From positions 123,760 to 187,759 of the forward strand of contig JAYEVE010001842.1 of the NCBI GenBank assembly GCA_036346375.1: a stretch of 64,000 bases of DNA, written 5' to 3'. Every line of letters begins with the position of its first letter. Position 1 is the stretch's first letter. Shown here in pieces: positions 9,311 through 18,779 of the stretch. The translations under genes and the position numbers were made by a program. Source of the stretch: Guadua angustifolia. Lineage: Eukaryota; Streptophyta; Magnoliopsida; Poales; Poaceae. Under the pieces are notes generated by a model. It had not been told where the DNA came from, did no database searches, and was given only the letters and a program-made list of their open reading frames with translations.

Positions 9311-10474
9311 AAGTGGTATCAGTTATGAGCACTTTAATTGAACTAAAGAGTGATTTTCACTTGATCTTTTGAAAAGACAAAACTTGTGCAATTCAAATGC
9401 AAATAACTCCATAATTCACTTGTTGAATATATTGGGGAGTTTATTCATATCAAGTTTTGGGCACTTATATGCTTCCAAGTGAATTCATATCTTTATTTTG
9501 CTCTGATACTAAATCCTTGCGATTTTATTGATTCTACTTAAATGTTTTATACTCGTGAGTATATGTTACTCTGAGAATATTGCTCTGATACCCATCGATA
9601 TTATCGATAATTCTTTCAAGTGGTATCAATCTTTGTGATTTGATCCTAAGTGGTATCAATTGAGCACTTATTCATTCCATATGCTTACAAGTAGTATCAT
9701 TAAGATTCTTTTCTCCAAGTGGTATCATGGTTCTTATTGTTCATTCTTTTTATGTGATATCCTTGATTATTTGAATTACTTTTTAAGTGGTATCATTAAA
9801 TTCAATTATTTCCTACAAGTGGTACTTCGTTACCTCTTTGTAGCATTACTTCGATACCCAACATTCTTGCGTAAGATTTTTCCTCGCAAGCTTGCATTGT
9901 AAGTTCAACCGCTTAAGAATTCTCTGTGTGAGATTCTTTATGTGTTGAAATACATAAAAGAGGAAAATCTCTTGTTGAGCATTGGTCTTCATTAAAAATT
10001 TGAAAATGCTCATTTCTTTTGGATCTTCAAGCAAAACCCTTAAGATTAATTTTACAAGTGGTATCTATTGTCTCAAGTGGTATCTATTTCTTCTTGGGTT
10101 CCTCGTTTGACCCATTTAGGCAAATTGTTGGATTCTTCAAGAGAATCATGTTGAAAAGTTGCAAAGCCTAATAAAATGAGGAGTGAGTTATTTGAATGTG
10201 TTTCAAATAACCCGTGCGATACCCTTCTTTGCTTTTCATGCTTATTTGTATTTACAAGTGGTATCCATATTTGCAAAGTGCTTATCTTTACAAGTGGTAT
10301 CCATTATTGCAAGCACTTATTCTTCCTTCAAAGTGGTATCCAAAATCCCGAATATGGTCTCTTTTCGAGTTTTCTTCTTTTGGTATCAGGCCATATTTCA
10401 AATGAAAACTTGTTTTATTCCTTGTATATCCTTTTCATTTGGGATTTTATTGCCTATCTTTTTCTATTGGTATC
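9311..10474 (+). repeat. Array of primer-site-like motifs AAGTGGTATC
   Basis: Exact AAGTGGTATC starts at 9311, 9618, 9648, 9717, 9785, 10056, 10075, 10256, 10292 and 10331. Near copies lie at 9689 (AAGTAGTATC), 9817 (AAGTGGTACT), 10381 (TGGTATCAGG) and 10465 (TATTGGTATC). Complement-orientation GCTCTGATAC occurs at 9500 and 9582. The genuine primer site has the same decamer at 5864-5873. Several array copies also keep the TACA that ends the LTR (for example 10254 and 10290), so the repeated unit is the LTR/PBS junction, not just the tRNA complement. Confidence 0.85.
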
Positions 10475-10566
10475 TAAAATCTAATTCATTGCCAAGGTCA
10501 TTAGTATCCTTTTAAATTCTTGTATGGCCTTCATTAGGTATAACCCCTAAAAGAAATTATCTAATG

Positions 10567-10990
10567 ACAAAAGGGGAGAATTATTTCTTAAGATAAATGC
10601 CAAAGGGGAGAATGATTATGTTAAATTGTTAAATGCCAACAATGGGAGAATAATTGAATAATCAAAAAGGGGAAGAATATTTATAAATGTTCAAATGCCA
10701 AAAAGGAGAAGAATGTATTTCAAGTCAATCTTTTAGTTTTCCATTTTTGGTGTTTAATGCCAAAAGGGGGAGAAGTAGGAAGCTTAATGTCATTTGGTTT
10801 AAAAAAAAGGGGAGCTTAATATGATTAAGGGGGAGAATTAATTCTCATATGCATTCTAAATTGTCAATGCTTACATTGTTTAAAATATGCATATGTGTTC
10901 AATTAGCTTAAATTCTCTCAATATGTTAGTTTTAATCCAAATGTGCTCATTAAGCTTGGATTTGTCATTAATCACCAAAAAAGGGGAGAT
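10567..10990 (+). repeat. Multiple polypurine tracts ending at the 3' LTR
   Basis: About nine purine runs of the form AATGCCAAAAGGGGAGAA occur (near 10568, 10601, 10640, 10664, 10699, 10761, 10801, 10827), ending with AAAAAAGGGGAGAT at 10977-10990, which abuts the TG of LTR2. The last is the expected plus-strand primer. Tandem tracts of this kind are reported for Sireviruses. Confidence 0.85.
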
Positions 10991-13900
10991 TGTAAGTTCA
11001 ACCTTCATTAGTTATGGTTTTGGTGTTAATGACAAATCTAATCTTGTGTTAATGACAAATCCAATATTAAGTTTATCCCTAATGCGATATTGTTTTTAAT
11101 GACATATCTTATATCGAGACTAACATGTTTATTTAGAATATCTTTGATTAGTCTCATCGCATTGAAAAATGGAAAACCGAGGTATGTATGCATATTCATT
11201 CTAATATTAGTTGCATACTTTGGAGTCAAGTTAAAGTATGAATGTCCCGTTATATTAACCACAAAATGTGCATCATGTTTTCCAATCCATATATTACATG
11301 GATGCACATATCTAGGGGAGTTCACACTTTAACTTGAAGAGTCAATTTAAATGAATAATTTAAATTTAGTTCATTTGTCTAGTTAATCGAGAAAGAACGC
11401 TTCATCATGTGTTGATGGTGTTCCATGATTAATTGAGGACAAATGGATAGTTCTTAAGTATAATCAAGCATGTGTTGCATTATTATACTTAAGACACACA
11501 TATAATCATTTCAATTGATTTAGGTTGTGTTCAATTGATCTAAAGGCATTCATTATGTGTTAATGGAGTGCAAGAGATAATTGAGACAACCATGCATCTT
11601 GGACTAACAAATTTCATGAGTTATGTTTGAGTTAGGTCCAAAGATGGATGAGAAGCAGGACAAGGGCGGCATCATGAGTTGATGGGCGTCAAGAGTGGAT
11701 CGAAGAGGAGTTGAGTGGATATCGGGAGCATCAAGCTATGATCATAAAGACCCCAAAGGGGATTGCTTGCGGATGGCGAAGGTATAACTAGATAGGCTAA
11801 GGACTTTTGTAGTCTTTGAGTCTAGTTCTTTTACCGCCGTACTATTAAGAGGGGTTGCCTCTTTCGCTTGAGTTTCATCATGTGTTGGTAATCTCAATCG
11901 CATTCACTCAAAGCTCAAATCTTATTTGATTTGGTTTTGCATATGGGTTAACCATTTGGCATGTGTTGCAAATGTGTTAAGCCTATGCTTGAATTATTCG
12001 CATTATACTTTGATTTGCATGTGTTGTAAATAGGATAAGCTAATCGTTGGCTTTTTTGCGTGAAGTTCACTTTTGCATGTGTTGCATTAGTTGAAGCTTC
12101 ACGTTTTGGTTCGAAAACAATCTTTATAAAACCGTGTGGTTGCTTGGAGCTAAGTTTTGCATGTGTTGCAAAAGGAGAGAGCTCAAGCATGAATTTGTGT
12201 TTGTGTGGTTGTATGGAGCTAGAGGCTTGCATGTGTTGCAGTAGAGAGCTCATACATATGATTTGGTTTTGGTGATTGCATGGAACTAGAGAATTGCATG
12301 TGTTGCAATTAGAGTTCATGCACTTTGATTAGTGTTGCTTGGAGCTAGACTTTTGCATGTGTTGCAAAGAGTAGTGCTCAAGCATGAAGTGTGTTTAAAG
12401 TGTTATTTGCAAGTTCGTTGTCTTGAATAAAGCGAGGTTTATGAGTCCGGAATCCGAGAGCATGTGAGTGGGGCTTGCCGCGGTGTTGGCAAGTTGACCG
12501 GGGTCTTGTGTTGACCTTCACATGGCTAGGGGATTAATCTCATAAACTTCGAGTTTGATTTGCTTATCGTTTTGCAAATAGATCTTGAGTTGTTGGCGAA
12601 ATGTGTTTTCGTCATTTGGAGTTGATTGCGGTTGTGCAAATGTGTTTTGCAAATAAGCGTTGGAGTTATCGTTTGATCCTAGAGCATGTGTTGGCATTTG
12701 CAAATGTGTTTTGCAAAGTGTCGGGATCATGTGTTGATCCTTACATGGCTAGAGGATTGATCGCGTAAGTTCGATGTTGATTTGCGGAATCGTTTTACTT
12801 AGTCGGTTAATTCTTTGAGCATGAGCTAATTTGGTGCAAATCGTTTTTGCGTATGTTTGATCATGTGTTGATCACTTGTTGGCTCAAAGAATGGCATTTG
12901 GTTTTGGAGAATCAGATTTTGAGAAAAAGCGAAGTTTTTCTCCGATGGGGCGGTGCCAGAAGTGGCCGTCGGGCCGACCGGCGTGTCGGTCGAACTGTCC
13001 GTCGGACCGGACTAAAGCTGAAACCATCTTGGTGCAACCAGTGGCGTTAGCGCTTCTTGGTGTGAGGCGGTCGGACCGGCCTGGTCGGTCGGACCGTAGG
13101 CGGTCGGACCCCCACGCGGTGTGATTTTCGAGAGAAGTGTGTTTCGGTTTTACGGCGGTATATGGCCATTGTCGCGGTATGACATTGTGCAAGTATGACC
13201 GGCACTGCTGTGGTAGCAACGGCCATATAACGGTCGAAATTCCGACCGTTGGTTTGTGAGTCTTGGTATATGATCGGAGAGTCTTGGTATGACCGCATTT
13301 TCGCAGACTTTTTCGGCTTTGTGGCCCCAGCGGCTAGTTTTCGTGGTGGAGGCTATAAATACCCCTTGGGGGCTTGAAGCGATGTTGTTCTTGTGTTTTG
13401 AGGTTGTGGGAGTGAAGTGCATGTGTTGCTCTTCTCCATTTAGTTCTTGAGCTTAGAGTGGCACTAATTGCATGTGTTGCAATTAGTGAGTGGTTTGAGA
13501 GCCTCTTGTGCATGTGTTGCACTTGAGGGAGGCCTTGGTGCATGTGTTGCATGAGGTGATCGCCGGAGTGCATGTGTTGTGCTCGGTGAAGGTCAAGCGG
13601 AGGCGGCTTGTTACTCTTGGAGGTTGCCGACTCCTAGGCAGGCGTGGGCGTCGTCTTGTGAGCTCTCAAGGTGTGAGAAGCCCGGCAAGTTTGTGAAGGT
13701 TCGGGTTGAGCCTACTGGCATAGCGTGAAAAACCACACTAGTGGAAAGAGGCGGGTGCTCGGCGGGGAGCGGTCCAGTGGTCGGGCTTGCCTCCGCGTGG
13801 ACTAGGGGAGACCGGCAAGTCTCCGAACACCACGGAAAAATATCGGTTGTCCTTGTCTCATTTACTTTCAAGTAATTACATTATTGATATATTCATGATT

Positions 13901-14149
13901 GTGATTGTAGAATTGCTTAGTATTATTGATTAGTTCAATTTAGCAATTCTAGCTTAGAGACATAATTTAGTTAGTGCACTAGTGAGCCTAGTTGATTTAG
14001 GCTTTAATTGTCAAAACCGCGTTTATCGCTTCCGCATTACTCTTGATTAGGTTTTGACATAGGGGTTAAATTAGAGCGATTGTTTAGTGAGCGATCGATT
14101 TTTATAAACGCCTATTCACCCCCCCTCTAGGCGCATCCTCGACCCTACA
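10991..14149 (+). repeat. 3' LTR of the Sirevirus-like element (3,159 bp)
   Basis: It is colinear with LTR1 from TGTAAGTTC to CCCTACA, but net 51 bp shorter. Differences cluster at CG dinucleotides and G/C runs: GCG becomes CG or CTT, CCCG becomes CCG or CG. Several palindromes intact in LTR1 are damaged here, although at 12225 a hairpin is better preserved (TTGC/GCA arms) than its LTR1 partner at 3905. Confidence 0.93.
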
Positions 14150-14616
14150 CCGTCCCCGTTCCCCGTCTCGGGGGAGAAAATCCCCGTCCCCATCCCGTTC
14201 GGATATCGGGGCCCGTCGGGACCTATTCCGTGAAAATTTCACACAAGAGAAGAGCTCTTATAGCCATTTCAACTCTAAAATCATATCAACAGACAAGGAA
14301 AAAAAGAATGCATGCATTCATTGAAGATTATGTTGTCCCGTTTATGAAAAAGTGAATATGATGGGCTAGAGAATATGTTTGCAATCTAACAACTAAATTG
14401 GACTAAACTAAATTCGGATCTAACCGGGTCCCATGAGAAAAAATTTTCCAATCCCGTCCCGCCATCCCAAACGGTGGAATAATTTTCCCGTTTCCATCCC
14501 TCATGAGGGCGATTTCTTCTCATACCGTCCCTAATAGGGAATTCCCGCGGGGATCGGGAATGGGTCCCCATTGCCACCCCTAGGTGGGAGTATGTACTCG
14601 GGAATGCGGAAAAGGC

Positions 14617-14618
<2 letters not shown>

Positions 14619-14712
<94 letters not shown>
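14619..14712. repeat. (TA)n microsatellite, about 93 bp
   Basis: Pure AT dinucleotides directly follow the right end of the Micron-like element. The length is likely to be unstable or collapsed in the assembly. Confidence 0.97.
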
Positions 14713-14715
<3 letters not shown>

Positions 14716-14813
14716 GAGGTGGAAGGAGCCTCTATATAAGTTTTACGGGCCTCTAAAATGCTAGGACCAGGCCCTCGAGAAGCCCAATTTCTTTGTTAAT
14801 TGTTTATTGTAGT

Positions 14814-15153
14814 TAGTGTTAGGCAGATGGATAAATCATTATAGAAGCAACATGTGACGAAAACTTAAACCATGTACTACTTTCTTGTCTAGGTATAAAA
14901 AAATAAATCATGATTTAATTTAGACTAGGTATACATATGCATCATTAATAATTATTCTCAAATCAATGTAAAGAATAAAGGAGAGAATAATGCTAGAGTT
15001 AATATCTATTTAATAAACAAATGCACTCTACATTAAATTGTAACCATTTAAATATATGACTTTTATCATCAGTTTTTATGAGCTAATATAAGTATAGGTT
15101 TTTAAAAATACTATAACAAACCACCATCCACAAATTCCTATATGCGCCAATGA
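14814..15153 (+). repeat. Dispersed repeat R, left copy
   Basis: The block from GTGTTAGGCAGATGGATAAATC to CACAAATTCCTATATG matches 27729-28054 in direct orientation at roughly three quarters identity by eye, with no coding capacity. The two copies bracket the CACTA cluster. It may be part of an unrecognised repeat family or an old segmental duplication. Confidence 0.65.
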
Positions 15154-15220
15154 TCCAGATCCAGTGTTCAAAGCACAGGAGGCTACAATAGTTGTGTATG
15201 TTGCACGACTCGGTGGTAGC

Positions 15221-16117
15221 TAGGGATGAAAGCAGGCGAAGCGGTCGGTAAATAGTTGTTCCATTTCCGTTTCCACATCTTTTACGGTAATGGAAACAGA
15301 ATCGGAAACCTCAGCGGATCTGAAAGCGAATAGTGGCGGAAGCGGATGCGGAGCAGGCGAGGCGGATCTGAAGCGAAAGTGGAAAATTCCACAAGAGCGT
15401 AGTACATGATCACAATATACATGACCGTAAAAACAATGTAACTCATTCCACTTCAAGGCGAATACAAGAACAATGTTATGTTCACCGATATCACTAGGAA
15501 GTTTTTTCTCAAGTTTGTCAGTTGAAGGATCGCTATTTGTCCCCCAAATCAGACCATTATGTCCTCCTCTATATCATTATCATCGACATCCTCTTGCTCC
15601 TCTAACTGTAAAGATGTAATGCCCTAAAATTTGCATATTATTGTTCAATATTCATTTATAATTTTCTAAGATTTATTTTGAATTTTCTGGAGTTTATAAA
15701 CCATTTTGCTATTTTTTAGATTTATATAATTAATTTATTCAAAAAAAATGAAGCCAAAATTATGCTAAAAATAATTTTCCTAGGTTCAAAATATTCCAAA
15801 GTATTTTTGAGAATTTTTTTTGAATTTTTGAACTCTATTTGATATTTTCTATAAAGCCATTTGTATTTTTGAAATTATTTTAATTCGAAAATAAATATAA
15901 ATTCTCTATTCTCCTTTTGGGCCCGATTTCCGACGGAATTTCGGTTTCACTTATACGAATTTTCGATTCGTTTCGTTTCGATGGAAATGGCTCTCCGTTT
16001 TCGTTTCGTTTGAGACAAAAATTTCGTTTCGTTTCGTCGATATATTTTCGTTTCCGTTTCGAAAAAAGACTTTCGCTTCCGTTTTTCTTCGGAACGGCAT
16101 TTCCGTTTTCATCCCTA
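15221..16117. mobile_element. Ds-like non-autonomous hAT element
   Basis: The ends TAGGGATGAAA and TTTTCATCCCTA match the remembered Ac/Ds terminal sequence. The 8-bp duplication GTGGTAGC is exact on both sides (15213-15220, 16118-16125). Subterminal CCGTTT/AAACGG motifs, the Ac transposase-binding type, are dense at both ends (15277, 16007, 16050, 16079, 16103). No transposase is encoded. The central AT-rich block, about 15616-15905, starts TGTAATGCCCTAAAATTTG, reminiscent of a gypsy LTR start, and may be a further insertion fragment. Confidence 0.88.
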
Positions 16118-16594
16118 GTGGTAGCTGAATCCCACGAAACAGTTGGAAGGCAAAAATGACATCAAGTGGTGGTTCTGGGTTGAAATAAAAAAATGCGACC
16201 AGAGTGCGAAAAAATGAATTATCATATCTTTGGGATGGCATTCAAACAATTTCAACCTATAGAATGGCAAATCATGGAGTGACATTCTTTTGGCAAATAT
16301 CCAAAGATTCCAAAATAATATTATGTTCGACCCACATACACTTAGGAAGTTTCTCGAAAACTAAAAGAAATATTTTATTTCTAAGAATGTTGTAGATCAT
16401 CTAACTAAAATATTTGTAAATCTTTCTATAACCTATACAGTTTGCTATGAGGATCTAAATTATGTTTTTTTTTCCGAAGAATTTAATGGTCCCAATTGTC
16501 ATAAACATGATGGCTAGGTGAATTTACACACTCCTTCTAGTTCGAATAAATACCGTTTGAGAGAGTTGGATTTGATTTGCGATACTTATTTTCC

Positions 16595-18588
16595 ACGGCC
16601 AAATATATGGTGGACGGCCAAAATACCTCGGCCCACCAAAACTAGATTTAAGGTTAAACGGTAAAACAATAGCCCTCGACCTAAGCGAAAAAAGCTACCA
16701 AACCGTCTCCGCCGCTAGAATTGGGTACTTGTGGGGCATTAAGGTCGACAAACCTAAAGTATAGCCGCTCACCATAATTTATGGTCGATCGCCAAAATTT
16801 GACCGTCCACCCAATGGTCGCCACCGCCCAATTAGCGTGGCAAAGGAACTTAGGTGGACGGCATTTTTTCGGCGTCAGAGACCTTAATTAATTAGGTGGA
16901 CAGGCCGTGCCGTCGACCATAGCTAGGGTGGACGGGACATTTTGGCGATCGACCATAACTAGCTTCACCTAGCTTGCCCCGGCCCGACCTCGTCGATCCC
17001 CATTCGCCTTGCCCGAAATTGGTCACAGATTTCTTCGCGTCGATTCTCGACGCCGCCTCCGCCCGGCGGGTCCCGCTCGGCCCTCCAGCCCGCCTCCCGC
17101 CGGCCGAGGGCTTCCTGCCTGAGGGCCAGCTGCCAGCCGTCCGTCTGCCGGCGCTCCGCCCCTCCGCGGCGGCGGGCTCCGGCCGGTGGTCCACCGCCTC
17201 CGCCCGGGCCGCCTCCCTTCGCTCAGAAGGCTCCTGCAAACCAGCTGCCGCCCGTCGCCTCGGCCTCCGCCCCCAAGGCCCGCCGCCTCCGCCTGCCGCC
17301 TTCCCGGCCGAGGGCCGCCTGGCCGTCGCCTCTGCCGCCTCAGGCCTGCGGCCAGCCCGATTGCGTTGCTGCCACCCGAGTAAAAAACACAAAAGGCTTA
17401 GAGAATTGAAGTGATGTTTTTGGTTGCTTATTTTGTGAACTTGATCGAATGTTCCACATGCACGGATCTGATTCGATGTAGACTAGCTTATCTTTCATGG
17501 CAAACATTATTGCACTAGCATGTTCTAATGCATTGCCCACAATAGGAAGCAAAATAACACCGATAAAAGCCCTTTGGTAGGTTCAACGAATCAGATGCTC
17601 ACCGATGACAATAGAGCAAAACAATGACCAATTACATCCTTGCAGAGGTATACAGATGATGACTGTAAGACTAACACCGTATTGATACCATGGCATGTGT
17701 AGTTCATCGTCCTACAAGGTAGTTATTAGAGTTATATCCACTGTTCATGAAATTTTCCATGTGAATGTGGCAAGCATCAATCATCGTATATCCAAACAAC
17801 TAGTTCCAAATTAAAATGAACATTATCGACAACGAGAGTGACCCACTATCAACAAAATGGAGTCGCTCATCATTTGGTCAGTCTTGTTCTACTAGGGAGA
17901 TAAAGAATACCTTAATGGCATTAACCAAGTATTCGAGAAGGGACAGACACCCAAAGAGTTAACACTACGAGCCATGTAATGGCCTCCCACATGCCAATCT
18001 CTGCGTCTTCATCTTCCTCTGTGGCATTCTCATTAGGCACTTCTTCCTCGCAGAATGATAATATATGGTGAAACATCGACATGCAAATAGTTCTTTAGCA
18101 AGGAGATTTAGTTCATCAAATGGTGTTCCAATTGAAAGCAGAACAACGGTGTGTTACGATTGAATTAACAGAACAGTCCACAATAGGATGTTATCTGCAT
18201 TGTAAACCAATGCCAATCGGTCCATCGTTTTTTATGCCGATTAATTAGGGTGGGCGGCATTTTTCACGCGGCCGCCCACCACGAGATTAGGGTCTTAGGG
18301 TGGGCGGCCACGTGAAAGGCCGCCCACCTAATATTATAGGTGGACTGACCACGTGGAAAAGGCGGCCCACCCTAATATTATTATGGTCGATAGCTAAGGA
18401 GAAGGCCGCCCACCCTAGTCTAGAGTGGATAGCTACTTTTGCCAATCCACCTTAGCTAGTCTAGAGTGGACGGCCTATATTTGGTCAGTGTAACCTAATA
18501 GGGTGGATAGCCCGCCGTCGAATTTAATATTATGGTCGACCACTTACTTTCGGCGGCTTATGGTGGACGACCCTATAACCTTGTAGTG
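16595..18588 (+). mobile_element. Small non-autonomous CACTA element
   Basis: It is rich in GGTGGACGGCC / GGCCGTCCACC subterminal repeats at the left (16595-16960) and right (18225-18588). It ends CTTGTAGTG, the complement of CACTACAAG. The right 360 bp is a direct repeat of the 3' end of the larger CACTA (27310-27715), sharing the start ATGCCGATTAATTAGGGTGG. The interior holds a very GC-rich stretch (16975-17385) that could be captured coding DNA, then ordinary sequence without a gene. The left terminus was not found as a canonical CACTA end and is approximate. Confidence 0.65.
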
Positions 18589-18779
18589 GCTATCATCTCC
18601 TTGTTTTCCTTGAAGAAGCAAAGCAGTTGATATACATATATGATTTCCACTTGAAACCTACATGCTTATGCATATTTAGTCCTTTTTCTCAAGATCTTCC
18701 AATCGAAATCCAAGCACGGATAGTGCATGGTCCATACAAATCTGAATTGATGGTTCTTGTTACATTCTTTCAGCCCATT

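Larger units (their letters stand above)
2655..14149 (+). mobile_element. Non-autonomous Copia/Sirevirus-like LTR retrotransposon
   Basis: Two direct LTRs (2655-5864 and 10991-14149) begin TGTAAGTTC and end CCCTACA. They are flanked by the 5-bp duplication CCGTC (2650-2654, 14150-14154). A tRNA-iMet primer site follows LTR1, and a polypurine tract precedes LTR2. The only recognisable protein is Gag. No protease, integrase, reverse transcriptase or RNase H motif was found in 7.6-10.5 kb, so mobilisation would depend on a related autonomous element. Gag type, very long LTRs, repeated polypurine-like tracts and CG-palindrome clusters are features reported for Sireviruses; the lineage call is from memory. 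The CCGTC duplication lies in CCCCGT-repetitive DNA, so its edge could slide. Confidence 0.9.
2571..14582. mobile_element. Non-autonomous hAT-type element, itself interrupted by an LTR retrotransposon
   Basis: The ends TAGGGGTGGCAA and TTGCCACCCCTA are perfect inverted repeats. The 8-bp flank GGTGGGAG occurs at both 2563-2570 and 14583-14590, the target-site size expected for hAT. The element's own sequence is only about 0.5 kb (2571-2654 and 14155-14582) and is rich in CCCCGTCCCCGT on one side and its inverted counterpart on the other. It sits inside the Micron-like element. The TIR is similar in style to the rice nDart/Tag-like hAT group. Confidence 0.85.
2226..14619. mobile_element. Micron-like long-TIR MITE in a (TA)n microsatellite (interrupted)
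   Basis: The left part 2226-2570 has an inverted pair of roughly 90 bp: 2255-2347 against 2484-2570, both containing the TACTCCCACCYCTAATA... and AAGATACTCCAA ends. The terminal piece 14583-14619 mirrors 2226-2262. It lies directly inside TA repeats on both sides. It is homologous to the uninterrupted copy at 28803-29182 (GGGTATAGTTACTCCCA; TATAAGATATTCTAAG). Rice Micron MITEs are remembered as about 0.4 kb elements specific to TA microsatellites, which fits, but the name is an inference. It is split by the hAT element at 2571-14582. Confidence 0.65.

Noticed and set aside
9311..10474. tRNA-Met gene fragments
   Set aside because: The GCTCTGATAC and GGTATC motifs resemble the tRNA 3' end, but no tRNA arms or cloverleaf surround them. 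They match the PBS junction better.
16892..17414. Plus (146 aa) and minus (166 aa) GC-rich ORFs inside the small CACTA
   Set aside because: Low-complexity Ala/Arg/Pro composition, no domain, and equal openness on both strands. Possibly captured exon DNA but not supportable as a gene.
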